A stretch of 64,000 nt of DNA from Rhodococcus pyridinivorans (lineage in GTDB: Bacteria > Actinomycetota > Actinomycetes > Mycobacteriales > Mycobacteriaceae), in contig NZ_FNRX01000002.1 in assembly GCF_900105195.1 (NCBI RefSeq), positions 4,955,273 to 5,019,272 of the forward strand, written 5' to 3'. Position 1 is the first letter of the stretch. Every line of letters starts with the position of its first letter. Position numbers and translations under genes: made by a program. Below the pieces are notes generated by a model. It saw only the letters and a program-made list of their open reading frames with translations, was not told where the DNA came from and did no database searches. Positions 36,433 through 44,502 of this stretch are shown one piece after another.

Positions 36433-37386
36433 GTGCCTGACCTGTCTGCAATTCGCCGCGTAACCCTCGGTGCTGCCGGCGCCGCCGCTCTCGGCCTCGG
36501 TTACGCCACGCTGATCGAACGGAACGCGTTCACCCTTCGCGAGGTCACGGTGCCGGTGCTCGCGCCCGGCGCGTCGACACTGCGGGTCCTGCACATCAGC
36601 GACCTGCACATGACTCCCAATCAGAAGCTGAAACAGAACTGGTTGCGCGAACTCGACGGCCTCGAGCCCGATCTCGTCGTGAACACGGGCGACAACCTGT
36701 CGCACCCGAAGGCCGTTCCGGCCGTCGTCCAGGCCCTCGGCGGACTCCTCGCCCGCCCGGGTCTGTTCGTCTTCGGGAGCAACGACTACTTCGCTCCCGT
36801 GCTGAAGAATCCGCTGGCCTACTTCGACAAGGACCACGACCGCGTCTACGGGCCTCCGCTCCCGTGGGGCGACCTGCGTGCGGCGTTCACCGAACGTGGC
36901 TGGCAGGACATGACGCACGTGCGCCGCGACATCGAGATCGGCGGCGTGCGCATCGCCGTCGGCGGTGTCGACGACCCGCATCTCGACCGCGACCGGTACG
37001 AGACGATCGCAGGTGCGGCCGATCCCTCGGCCGATCTGCGACTGGGCATGACTCACTCCCCCGAGCCGCGGGTGCTCGATCGCTTCGCCGAGGACGGCTA
37101 CGACCTCGTTCTGGCGGGCCACACCCACGGCGGCCAGCTGTGCCTGCCGTTCTACGGCGCGCTGGTGACCAACTGCGGGATCGACCGGTCGCGGGTGAAG
37201 GGCGCGTCGCGCTGGGGTGCCCACATGCGATTGCACGTCTCCGCGGGTATCGGCACGTCGCCGTTCGCTCCCGCCCGGTTCTTCTGCCGTCCGGAGGCCA
37301 CCCTGCTGACCCTCGTTCCGGCCTCGCGCGACACCGCGCAGCAGGCCAGCGGTGATTCGGCAGAGCGCGCCGGGTTACGTCGCTGA
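36433..37386 (+). CDS. calcineurin-like metallophosphoesterase (Rv3683-like)
   Basis: This 317-aa protein has an N-terminal hydrophobic stretch (TLGAAGAAALGLGYATLI), probably a membrane anchor, then binuclear-metal motifs HISDLHM, VNTGDNL, FGSNDY (GNHD box variant), MTHSPEP and LAGHTHGGQLCLP. This is the YkuE/UDP-2,3-diacylglucosamine-pyrophosphatase-like branch. GTG 36433 follows GGAG closely and a TACGCT -10-like box, so the start may be leaderless. Confidence 0.9.
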   Translation: MPDLSAIRRVTLGAAGAAALGLGYATLIERNAFTLREVTVPVLAPGASTLRVLHISDLHMTPNQKLKQNWLRELDGLEPDLVVNTGDNLSHPKAVPAVVQALGGLLARPGLFVFGSNDYFAPVLKNPLAYFDKDHDRVYGPPLPWGDLRAAFTERGWQDMTHVRRDIEIGGVRIAVGGVDDPHLDRDRYETIAGAADPSADLRLGMTHSPEPRVLDRFAEDGYDLVLAGHTHGGQLCLPFYGALVTNCGIDRSRVKGASRWGAHMRLHVSAGIGTSPFAPARFFCRPEATLLTLVPASRDTAQQASGDSAERAGLRR

Positions 37387-37440
37387 CCAGCCGATTTAAT
37401 CTTCTGCGGACTCGTGTTGTAAGCTGACCGAGGTTCAATA

Positions 37441-37514
<74 letters not shown>

Positions 37515-37529
37515 CTCGTGGAAGAACTC

Positions 37530-37567
37530 GTCAGGGCACTTTCTCCTCACGGAGAAGGTGCCCTGAC
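37530..37567 (+). terminator. terminator after tRNA-Pro
   Basis: GTCAGGGCACTTTCTCC pairs with GGAGAAGGTGCCCTGAC (one mismatch) around a TCAC loop, 15 nt beyond the tRNA. Confidence 0.88.
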
Positions 37568-37631
37568 CGCATTCCGGGGCACCTTGTTCACCTCTCCGGA
37601 AAAGGACGTCCCCTCCCGTCAAAAAAGATTC

Positions 37632-37675
37632 TTCAAGTCTGTTTTTAGGGATTAAAACAGACTTGAATACCCTAA
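37632..37675. repeat. AT-rich interlocked inverted repeats downstream of tRNA-Pro
   Basis: A perfect 14-bp dyad, TTCAAGTCTGTTTT (37632-37645) / AAAACAGACTTGAA (37654-37667), has an 8-nt loop. A second dyad, TTTAGGG (37644-37650) / CCCTAAA (37669-37675), starts inside the first one's left arm and ends beyond its right arm, so the two foldings exclude each other. The stretch is about 70% AT in a GC-rich genome and lies 65 nt upstream of the YdcF gene. It could be an operator, a riboregulator or the scar of an element at the tRNA. Confidence 0.7.
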
Positions 37676-37740
37676 ACTGAAAGGCGGCACCGCACTCGCG
37701 AGACGCCTCGGCTCTGGTCGGGCGGGAACGGACTCGGCGG

Positions 37741-38367
37741 ATGACGCGACGACACAGGGCCTCCCGGCAGGACGCACCGGAGAATTCCGGAGGTTCCACA
37801 CTCACCAGACCACGCCCCCGGCGACGACGGTGGCTCGCCGTCCTCGTGCTCGTCGCGTGCGCGTTCATCGCCGCGGGCCTTCCCGTCTACGTGGCCCCGC
37901 AGATCGAGATCGAGAACCTCAGCCCGTATCGCCGGACGGACGCGATCTTCGTCCTCGGCGGTGCGATCTACGAGCGCTATCCCTACGCGCTCGAACTCGC
38001 ACTCGAAGGCTTCGCACCCGAGGTCGTGGTGTCGAATCCCAACGGCGCGAAGGACGTCTGGCTGACGGACCTGTGCGACCACCCGCGCTACGAATTCCCC
38101 GTCACGTGCTTCGAACCGGACCCGCCGACCACGCGCGGTGAGGCCATGGAACTGCGTCGTCTCGCGGAGCAGCGCGGCTGGAACAGCGTCATCGTCGTGA
38201 CGTTCGTGCCGCACGTCTCCCGCGCGCGCTTCATCCTCGACCGATGCTTCGACGGCGAACTCATCATGGCCGCCAGCCCGGCCGACATCGCCCTGTCGTA
38301 CTGGGCATGGGCGTACGCCTATCAGACCGCCGGCTACATGCGGGCCTTCTCGCACACGGGGTGCTGA
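37741..38367 (+). CDS. YdcF/SanA-type DUF218 protein
   Basis: This 208-aa protein has a basic N-terminus and one membrane helix (WLAVLVLVACAFIAAGLPVYV), then a DUF218 domain: DAIFVLGGAIYERYPYALEL, VVSNPNGAKD, TTRGEAMELRRLAEQRGW and VTFVPHVSRARFILDRCF. Family members act on cell-envelope or antibiotic-barrier functions (SanA), but the reaction is unknown. The domain faces outside. No SD is clear; the AT-rich dyad upstream is the likely promoter/operator region. Confidence 0.85.
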   Translation: MTRRHRASRQDAPENSGGSTLTRPRPRRRRWLAVLVLVACAFIAAGLPVYVAPQIEIENLSPYRRTDAIFVLGGAIYERYPYALELALEGFAPEVVVSNPNGAKDVWLTDLCDHPRYEFPVTCFEPDPPTTRGEAMELRRLAEQRGWNSVIVVTFVPHVSRARFILDRCFDGELIMAASPADIALSYWAWAYAYQTAGYMRAFSHTGC

Positions 38368-38376
38368 AGCGGAACG

Positions 38377-40125
38377 TCAGGGCAGCAACCGGTCGAGGAA
38401 CCGGTTGCTGAACACCCGGTGCGGGTCGTACTGCTCGAAAGCCGCGAGCGCGGCGTCCCAACCCTGCCCGGACGGTAGGCCGGTGCGGTACATGGCCGGC
38501 ACCGTCTCACCGAGGAAACCGGGGTCGCGGTAGCCGCCCTCGTCGTCGAACGCCCAACCCTTCGACCACTCGGACCGGAAGGTCGCGTAATCGCCCGAGT
38601 AGTGGGCGGCCATCCACTGCTCCATCTCGCGGAAGAAGGCCGGCATCCCGGCCGTTCCGGGGATGGAGACGACGTTCATCCAGATCGCGGTGTCCCAGTC
38701 GGGCCGGTCGGGGCGGGGACGCACCGGCGACAGGTCGGGCACACCGGCGGCGTCGACGAGCACCTCGTCGGCGTCGTCGACCTTGCACAGACGTACCTCG
38801 AACGGCATGTTCACGGGGTACTGCCCGAGCGAGGCGTAGTGCGTCATCCGCTCGTGCAGCCACGTCGTGAACTCGTTGATGACGCGGGCGATGTTGTCGC
38901 GTCTCGTCACGACGACACCGCCACCGGCGACCACGCGCAGGGTCGCGGCGCGCAGGTAGAACAGCAGGTCCTTGGACCAGCCCCACAGATCTTTCGTGCC
39001 GGTCGCTGCGAGTCCCGCTGCCACCGCACCGAACTGCGACGCACCGAAGGTCGGTGTGACGCCCTGGGCGCCACGCACGACCTGTCCCAGCAGGTCGGTG
39101 AGTTCCTCGGGCAGACTGTCCGAGAAGTAGTAGTTGTACGGATCCTGCACCTCGCGGGAGGCGGCGGGCTTCTCCGGGGAGACCGACCAGATCTTGAGCC
39201 AGGGTGTCTCGGTGAAGGGGAACCAGATCGCCTCGACCCGCCCGTGCTCCTCGACGTAGCGCTCGAAAGTGCGCCCCGGCGAGCCGGGCGGGGCGAACAG
39301 TTCGCGCCACGGGATGTCGGTGAAGCTCTGGCAGCGCACCCGGTAGTTCGCTCCGGCCTGCAGCGTCACCGAAGTGACGAAGGTGCGTCCGAGGTGGGCG
39401 AGCAGGGGTCTGATCTCCGGTTCGGCGCGGCGGAACTCGCGGAGTTCGTAGGCAGCGGCCGACGGGTTCCACACCACGGCGGTCAGAGCCAGGACGAGAT
39501 TGGACAGGGAGCCGAACGACTGGCCGGGGATCACCGTCTCCCCCGCCGCCGGGTAGGTGGCTCCGTGGGCACCGATCGACAGTGCCCCCGCGATGGAGAT
39601 GTCGCCGATGGCGGGCGAGTTGGCCCAGCCCAGTCCGTTCGCTTCGAGCGTGGTGAGGATGGATTCGATGCTCGCGCCCCCTCCGGCCGTCACGCGCGGA
39701 GGTGCGGCGTCCGCGTCGACGACGACCTGGTTCAGCTGCGACATGGTGTCGACCAGCACGACGTTCTCGATGTCCTGCCCGGCCTCGAGGGTGAGCGGAC
39801 TCCAGCTGTGCATCGATCCGCGGGGACGGATGCGGAAGCCGTGGGCGTGCGCCCAGTTCGCGAGGCGGACGACGTCGTCGGCGGTGCGCGCGGTCGCGGT
39901 CCACACCGCGTCGAACCGGATGGTCTTCGCCCAGTTGACGAACTGTTGCTGCGAGAGCGGGATGTCGGCCGGGAAGTCCGGCGGCGCCGGGATCGTGGCT
40001 GCCGGGTCGCCGAGCGGTACCGCACCCGCGAGCGTCCATCCCGTGACTGCAAGGACGGCTGCTCCGGCCGCTGCTCCGAGAAGACCGCGACGGCTGAGGG
40101 TGGGACCAGAGGCTCGAGCGCTCAC
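38377..40125 (-). CDS. secreted VAO-type (class II) cholesterol oxidase-like FAD oxidase
   Basis: This 582-aa protein has a Tat signal peptide (SRRGLLGAAAGAAVLAVTGWTLAGA) and an FAD-binding type 4 domain. IRPRGSMHSWSPLT holds the His expected to carry covalent FAD in class II cholesterol oxidases such as Brevibacterium BCO2; GGGASIESILTTLEANGLGWANSPAIGDISIAGALSIGAHG is the second FAD-binding stretch. The length and the C-terminal PYDPHRVFSNRFL-like end fit the family. It would oxidise 3-beta-hydroxysterols outside the cell, producing H2O2. A KstR-like operator lies upstream. Sterol specificity is family-based. Confidence 0.85.
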   Translation of the reverse strand: MSARASGPTLSRRGLLGAAAGAAVLAVTGWTLAGAVPLGDPAATIPAPPDFPADIPLSQQQFVNWAKTIRFDAVWTATARTADDVVRLANWAHAHGFRIRPRGSMHSWSPLTLEAGQDIENVVLVDTMSQLNQVVVDADAAPPRVTAGGGASIESILTTLEANGLGWANSPAIGDISIAGALSIGAHGATYPAAGETVIPGQSFGSLSNLVLALTAVVWNPSAAAYELREFRRAEPEIRPLLAHLGRTFVTSVTLQAGANYRVRCQSFTDIPWRELFAPPGSPGRTFERYVEEHGRVEAIWFPFTETPWLKIWSVSPEKPAASREVQDPYNYYFSDSLPEELTDLLGQVVRGAQGVTPTFGASQFGAVAAGLAATGTKDLWGWSKDLLFYLRAATLRVVAGGGVVVTRRDNIARVINEFTTWLHERMTHYASLGQYPVNMPFEVRLCKVDDADEVLVDAAGVPDLSPVRPRPDRPDWDTAIWMNVVSIPGTAGMPAFFREMEQWMAAHYSGDYATFRSEWSKGWAFDDEGGYRDPGFLGETVPAMYRTGLPSGQGWDAALAAFEQYDPHRVFSNRFLDRLLP

Positions 40126-40170
40126 GAGGGCGGGTTCCGTTCTGTTCTGCGGGCGCGGACTCCGCGAAAA

Positions 40171-40184
40171 TAGAACAAGTTCTC
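40171..40184 (-). promoter_or_regulatory. KstR-like operator upstream of the cholesterol oxidase gene
   Basis: TAGAACAAGTTCTC contains the perfect palindrome AGAAC-AA-GTTCT and matches the KstR consensus TnnAACnnGTTnnA at all fixed bases but the last. It lies 46-59 nt upstream of the GTG at 40125, where an operator would overlap the promoter. KstR is the TetR-family repressor of sterol catabolism in Rhodococcus and Mycobacterium. Confidence 0.7.
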
Positions 40185-40201
40185 TCTATTCTCCAGTACC
40201 G

Positions 40202-41047
40202 CTACCGGTGTGCGGCACCCTCGCTCCAGAACGACAGACCCGACGCCTCCAACGTGCCGAGGATGTGTTCGGGAGCGCCGTCGACCGACCAGACCGCCAT
40301 CGCGACCGCCGCCACGGTGAGGGCCGGACCGAGGATGCCGAGCTCGAACGGGCCACCCGCACGGATGGACAACGCCGACGGCAGCTTGATCTCCCACCAG
40401 CGCGACCCGCGCCAGGGCACGAACGGAGCGAGGAAGGGGATTCCCTCCTTGGTGATGGCGTCGCCGAGACAGTGCGTCGCGCATCCGAGGGCCACCGCGA
40501 CCCCCAGGCCCGTCGACGCAACCTCCTGCGGGAACCACGTCCACGACAGGATCGACAGCACTGCCGCGCTCAGGGTGACGACCACCCACCCGCGCTTCTT
40601 CGCCCACGACCCGAACAACCCGCGCAGTGCGAGACCGAGAGTGACGAACAGGACCCCGATGATCGCTTCCCTGCCGAAGCTCGCGACGAGTGCCGAGACT
40701 CCGGCTCCGAGCAGTGCCGCGAACAGCGCGGTGTGCGTCATGGTGCGGTGCCCGCCGCGCCGCTTCCGGTCGCGGCTGCCCTTGGTGAGCGAGTAGTAGC
40801 CGAGCGAGACCGCGTCGATGCCCCTGGCGAAGGTCTGGCTCACGGGCCCGAACGACCTCGCGACCGTCGACTGTGCCGTGTCGAGATCCGGAAGCAGGGC
40901 CGCCCCCGAACACACCGCCGCGAAGGCGAAGGCCTCCGCGGTGGACGCGGGTGCACCCCAGTCGGTAGGAAGCAGATCTGCGACGACGAGCCCCACCAGC
41001 GCCCCGGATACTGCATGGGTAGGACCCATCACCATGTCGGACAACAC
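40202..41047 (-). CDS. YdjM-like membrane-bound metal-dependent hydrolase
   Basis: This 281-aa membrane protein with about five to six hydrophobic helices has YdjM/PF04307 motifs: MGPTHAVSGALVG at the N-terminus, ALLPDLDTAQSTVAR, RGGHRTMTHTAL and GCATHCLGDAITKEGIPFLAPF. Conserved His and Asp residues in these motifs suggest a metal site within or near the membrane. In E. coli YdjM is LexA-regulated; no SOS box is visible here. Substrate unknown. It lies upstream of the cholesterol oxidase gene on the same strand, 76 nt apart, but the KstR-like box between them suggests separate promoters. Confidence 0.85.
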   Translation of the reverse strand: MLSDMVMGPTHAVSGALVGLVVADLLPTDWGAPASTAEAFAFAAVCSGAALLPDLDTAQSTVARSFGPVSQTFARGIDAVSLGYYSLTKGSRDRKRRGGHRTMTHTALFAALLGAGVSALVASFGREAIIGVLFVTLGLALRGLFGSWAKKRGWVVVTLSAAVLSILSWTWFPQEVASTGLGVAVALGCATHCLGDAITKEGIPFLAPFVPWRGSRWWEIKLPSALSIRAGGPFELGILGPALTVAAVAMAVWSVDGAPEHILGTLEASGLSFWSEGAAHR

Positions 41048-41162
41048 CTTTCGACGAACGAGCGCGAACCCGACCCGGCGTGACGACGCCGGCCCCGGAT
41101 CTCCAACCTAACAACCACAGCCGACACACCTGTCACACGCGTGTTCGAACAGCCGATATGCT

Positions 41163-41240
41163 CGGCAGACGCCGGCAGGGCCGCCCACCGGAGAGGTGGA
41201 CGGCCCTGGCGTCTGTGCCGGATTCCTCGTTTGCGAGGAA
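41163..41240 (+). other. structured leader: two hairpins before a 20-aa ORF
   Basis: A long bulged hairpin (41163-41220; core arms CAGGGCCG-CCCACC and GGTGG-CGGCCCTG) is followed by a perfect small one, TTCCTCG-TTTG-CGAGGAA (41223-41240). A TATGCT -10-like box at 41157-41162 would start transcription just at the first hairpin. The first hairpin could instead end the katA transcript on the other strand. The rest of 41048-41162 shows nothing coding. Confidence 0.5.
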
Positions 41241-41276
41241 GATGGAGTTGTCGTCGTCGGATGGAGGGAGAGCGAC

Positions 41277-41339
41277 ATGGACACCACGCTGATCGTGCTG
41301 GCGCTGGCAGCCCTGATCTACTGGTGGGGACTGCTCTGA
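41277..41339 (+). CDS. 20-aa hydrophobic membrane microprotein
   Basis: ATG 41277 is preceded by a very strong SD (GGAGGGAGAG, optimal spacing). The encoded peptide MDTTLIVLALAALIYWWGLL is essentially one membrane helix with a Tyr-Trp-Trp interfacial belt and no charged tail. It resembles KdpF-like or type I toxin-like micropeptides in style only. It lies between the convergent-facing YdjM and katA genes behind two RNA hairpins. No homolog recognised. Confidence 0.55.
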   Translation: MDTTLIVLALAALIYWWGLL

Positions 41340-41366
41340 TCCCGCCGCATCTCCCCCGGTGACGGG

Positions 41367-42827
41367 TCAGGCTCCGGCGCGCACGCCCGCCTCGACCCGC
41401 TTGCCGAGCTCCTCGTCGACGTTGCGCCAGTACTCGAAGATCTGCTCGTAGAGCGCCTCCGAGGTACCGCCGCGGACGTGTCCGACGATGTTGTTCACGA
41501 GGCGTTCGCGCTCCGCGTCGTCCATCACGTCGCGGACGAGGGTGCCCGCCTGACCGAAGTCGTCGTCCTCTGGGTGCTGCACGTAGCCCGCGCGCACGGC
41601 CTCGGTTCCGAAGTTCCACAGACCTTCGTCGCCGGCCCGCTCGGGATCGGCATGCGGACCACCGAAGCTGTTCGGTGCGTAGACCGGGGTCTGCGGATCG
41701 TTGAAGGTGAAGGCCATGTTGCCCTCCTTGCTGTAGGAGTCGACACGGGCGGCCTTCGCGGAGTTCACCGGCAACTGTGCGTGGTTGACGCCGATGCGGT
41801 AGCGGTGGGCGTCGGCGTAGGAGAACACGCGGCCGAGCAGCATCTTGTCGGGCGAGAAACCGATGCCCGGCACGACGTTCGACGGGGCGAACGCGGCCTG
41901 CTCGATCTCTGCGAAGAAGTTGCGCGGGTTGCGGTTCAGGGTCATCGTGCCGACCTTGATCAACGGGTAGTCCTTTTGCGACCACACCTTGGTCAGGTCG
42001 AACGGGTTGAACCGGTAGTTCTCCGCCTCCGCGACCGGCATGATCTGCACGTGGAGCGTCCAGCTCGGGAACTCGCCACGCTCGATCGCCTTGTAGAGGT
42101 CGGCGCGGTGGTAGTCGGGATCCGAGCCGGCGAGGCGGTCGGCCTCGTCCTGGGTGAGGAACTCGATGCCCTGGTCGGTCTTGAAGTGGTATTTCACCCA
42201 GAAGCGCTCACCGTCGGCGTTGATCCATTGGTAGGTATGCGAACCGAAGCCGTCCATGTGGCGCCACGTGCGCGGCAGGCCACGGTCGCCCATCAGCCAG
42301 GTGACCTGGTGTGCGGTCTCGGGGCGCAGGGTCCAGAAGTCCCACTGCATCGTGTGGTCGCGCAGGCCGGAGCCGGGCAGGCGCTTCTGCGAGTGGATGA
42401 AGTCGGGGAACTTGATCGGGTCCTTGATGAAGAAGATCGGCGTGTTGTTGCCGACCAGGTCGTAGTTCCCGTCCTCGGTGTAGAACTTCAAAGCGAAACC
42501 GCGCGGGTCGCGCCAGGTGTCGGGGCTGCCCTGTTCACCGGCGACCGTCGAGAAGCGTGCCAGCATCTCGGTTTTCACGCCCGGCTGGAACAGCTTGGCC
42601 TTCGTGTAGGCGGAGACGTCCTCGGTGACGACGAGCTCACCGAACGCGCCGGCGCCCTTGGCGTGCACGACGCGCTCGGGCACCCGCTCGCGGTTGAAGT
42701 GCGCGAGCTTCTCGACCAGGTAGTGGTCGTGGAGCAGGATCGGCCCCTGGGTGCCCGCGGTGAGCGACTCGTTGTCGCTGGCGACGGGGATACCGACGTT
42801 GTTCGTGGTGTAACGGGCATTCGTCAT
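41367..42827 (-). CDS. katA: monofunctional heme catalase (clade 3 type)
   Basis: This 486-aa small-subunit catalase decomposes H2O2. The distal His55 is in [12 protein letters not shown], the Asn in [13 protein letters not shown], and the heme-ligating Tyr in [38 protein letters not shown] is a family hallmark. GGAGG precedes ATG 42827. It follows furA on the same strand with a terminator-like hairpin between them, so katA expression may depend on its own promoter or on read-through. Confidence 0.96.
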   Translation of the reverse strand: MTNARYTTNNVGIPVASDNESLTAGTQGPILLHDHYLVEKLAHFNRERVPERVVHAKGAGAFGELVVTEDVSAYTKAKLFQPGVKTEMLARFSTVAGEQGSPDTWRDPRGFALKFYTEDGNYDLVGNNTPIFFIKDPIKFPDFIHSQKRLPGSGLRDHTMQWDFWTLRPETAHQVTWLMGDRGLPRTWRHMDGFGSHTYQWINADGERFWVKYHFKTDQGIEFLTQDEADRLAGSDPDYHRADLYKAIERGEFPSWTLHVQIMPVAEAENYRFNPFDLTKVWSQKDYPLIKVGTMTLNRNPRNFFAEIEQAAFAPSNVVPGIGFSPDKMLLGRVFSYADAHRYRIGVNHAQLPVNSAKAARVDSYSKEGNMAFTFNDPQTPVYAPNSFGGPHADPERAGDEGLWNFGTEAVRAGYVQHPEDDDFGQAGTLVRDVMDDAERERLVNNIVGHVRGGTSEALYEQIFEYWRNVDEELGKRVEAGVRAGA

Positions 42828-42870
42828 GGTGACCTCCGTATACGGATGTTCCGGGTCTCGGGACACGAAG

Positions 42871-42905
42871 CCGGTGGTTCGGCCCGCGGAGGGGCCGGAC
42901 CACCG
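42871..42905 (-). terminator. hairpin between furA and katA
   Basis: The inverted repeat CCGGTGGTTCGGCCC / GGGGCCGGACCACCGG lies 17 nt after furA and 44 nt before katA. It can terminate or attenuate furA transcription or protect the katA mRNA 5' end. Confidence 0.65.
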
Positions 42906-42921
42906 GTGAAGCGAGTGGGCG

Positions 42922-43356
42922 CTAGTCGGCGCGGCAATCGGGGCACAGGCCCCAGAAGGTGACCTCTGCTTCGTCGATGACGAAGCCGTGGTCGTCGGAC
43001 GGCGTCAGGCAGGGCGCGGCCCCGACCACGCAATCGATGTCGACGACCGTGCCGCATGCGCGGCACACGAGGTGGTGGTGGTTGTCGCCGATGCGGGTCT
43101 CGTACCGTGCGGGTGATCCGGCCGGTTCGATCCGGCGGAGCAACCCGTTCCCCACGCATGCCTTGAGTACGTCGTACACGGCCTGCGTCGACACCGAGCC
43201 GAGTTCGTCGCGCACGTGGGCGGCAATTCCGTCCGCATCGGAATGCGGATGCTCGGCAACGGTTCTCAGTACGGCAACGCGGGGAGCGGTCACCCGCAGA
43301 CCCACGGAGCGCAGTTGCTCCTTGGGGTCGAAGTGATGCTCGTGTCCTTGTTGCAT
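42922..43356 (-). CDS. furA: Fur-family peroxide-responsive regulator (FurA-type)
   Basis: This 144-aa protein has an N-terminal winged helix ([51 protein letters not shown]), a metal-sensing region ([18 protein letters not shown]) and two CxxC zinc motifs (Cys98-Cys101, Cys138-Cys141). Position before a catalase gene makes it the PerR-like FurA branch: a repressor inactivated by peroxide. The ATG at 43356 falls at the expected transcription start, so the mRNA is likely leaderless. Confidence 0.94.
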   Translation of the reverse strand: MQQGHEHHFDPKEQLRSVGLRVTAPRVAVLRTVAEHPHSDADGIAAHVRDELGSVSTQAVYDVLKACVGNGLLRRIEPAGSPARYETRIGDNHHHLVCRACGTVVDIDCVVGAAPCLTPSDDHGFVIDEAEVTFWGLCPDCRAD

Positions 43357-43361
43357 GACAC

Positions 43362-43391
43362 CAAGTATGCCCCTTTTCTGGAATAAGTCAA
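43362..43391 (-). promoter_or_regulatory. furA promoter with AT-rich FurA-box-like sequence
   Basis: On the minus strand TTGACT (43386-43391) and TACTTG (43362-43367) are 18 nt apart and bracket TTATTCCAGAAAAG. As I recall, mycobacterial furA-katG promoters have an almost identical TTGACTnATTCCAGAAAAG block where FurA binds, which supports autoregulation here. Confidence 0.7.
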
Positions 43392-43542
43392 GAAAAGGAT
43401 CGGTGCGGTGCCCGTCACGCCTACTTCGGGTCTCCGATCGGATCAGAGGTCGGTGTGGTCGGCGTCCGCCGGCGCCCGGCGCGCCTCGGTCGTCTCTCCG
43501 CACGGCCGGATCCTCACCGAGTGTCGAATCGGGAAGTGCGAG

Positions 43543-43857
43543 CTAGTCTTTCGTCAGGAAATCGGTCCGCACGTATCCCGGTTCGATCAGATTCACCCCG
43601 ATACCGAGATCGGCGACCTCCGCGGCGAGCGCTTCCCTCAGGGCCTCGAGCGCGAACTTGCCCGCACTGTAGAGCCCCCAGCCCGGGAAGGTCGTGAGCA
43701 CCAGGATCGACGAGACGTTGACGATGTGCCCGCGACGGTTGCTCCTGAACACCGGAAACGCCGCCCCATCACGTTCAGCACCCCGAAGATCTGCACGTCG
43801 AACATCGCGTGTGCGTCGGCATCGGCGATCTCCTCGACGGCGGAGAGACCGGCTGAC
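43543..43857 (-). pseudogene. short-chain dehydrogenase remnant (5'-truncated, frameshifted)
   Basis: The minus strand from 43857 reads SAGLSAVEEIADADAHAMFD then VQIFGVLNVM, the mid-part of a classical SDR from its NAG motif. After a frame change in a GGGG run near 43765 it continues as FRSNRRGHIVNVSSILVLTT and GLYSAGKFALEAL, including the YxxxK active site, and stops at 43543 after VRTDFLTKD. The Rossmann N-terminus (TGxxxGxG) and most of the C-terminal substrate loop are missing. It starts directly at the stop of the ADC-like gene, so it is the decayed last gene of the operon. Confidence 0.8.
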
Positions 43858-44502
43858 CTACATACGCGACACGACTCGCGACGCGCCCGTGGACATCCGT
43901 CCGGAGGTGATGACGAGGCCGTGGTGGGTGCCGGGGCAAAGCCAGCGGCTCAGCGTCGGTCCCTCCGCCGCGACGGTCACCCGCGCGTAACGGAACTTCC
44001 CCCGCAGCCGGGCGATGGCGCGTTCGACGGCGCCGCCGGGGATCGGCTGGGCGAAGGTCAGTCCACCTGCGATCGGCAGTTCCGGGCCCTTCGGCGCGGC
44101 CGAGGTGGCCACGCTCCATCGGGCGCCGGTCGCGGAGAAATCGCCGAGGACGTCGCCGTCGAACTTCGCGAGCACCTTCGGCAGCTTCCAGTGTTCGCGA
44201 CCACCGTGCACCGACGGCTCGGAGTCGACGGCGATGAACGGCACCGCCATCGCCGGGATCAGGTCGCGGCGCAGCACCGGGCTGGCCAGCACCTCGCGGT
44301 ACGGCCCGACCGGCGAGTCGAGGTAGTCGACCATCATCGCGAGGGTGATGGGCAGGGTCGCGCCGGTCGGCCCGTACTGGGAGGCGTCCGGGGTGCTGCG
44401 ATGCCACCACAGGGCGGCCCGCACGGAGGCCGGCCATGGCGGTGGCGGCGAGACCGGATAGTCGGTGCGTTCGTCCTCGCTCTCAGGCACTGTCCAGAGC
44501 AC
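43858..44502 (-). CDS. acetoacetate decarboxylase-like (ADC superfamily) protein
   Basis: This 214-aa protein begins near VPESEDERTDYPVSPPPPWP and includes LWWHRSTPD, SPVGPYREVL, MAVPFIAVDSEPSVHGGREHWKLPKVLAKF and GRMSTGASRVV-type end. The order of motifs (YxE-like GPYREVL, HWKLPK) is that of the ADC fold; whether a catalytic Schiff-base Lys is in HWKLPKVLA is uncertain. AAGGAGAG before GTG 44502 sets the start inside the end of choD (20-nt overlap). It acts with the oxidase and monooxygenase of the same operon on an unknown keto substrate. Confidence 0.75.
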   Translation of the reverse strand: MLWTVPESEDERTDYPVSPPPPWPASVRAALWWHRSTPDASQYGPTGATLPITLAMMVDYLDSPVGPYREVLASPVLRRDLIPAMAVPFIAVDSEPSVHGGREHWKLPKVLAKFDGDVLGDFSATGARWSVATSAAPKGPELPIAGGLTFAQPIPGGAVERAIARLRGKFRYARVTVAAEGPTLSRWLCPGTHHGLVITSGRMSTGASRVVSRM

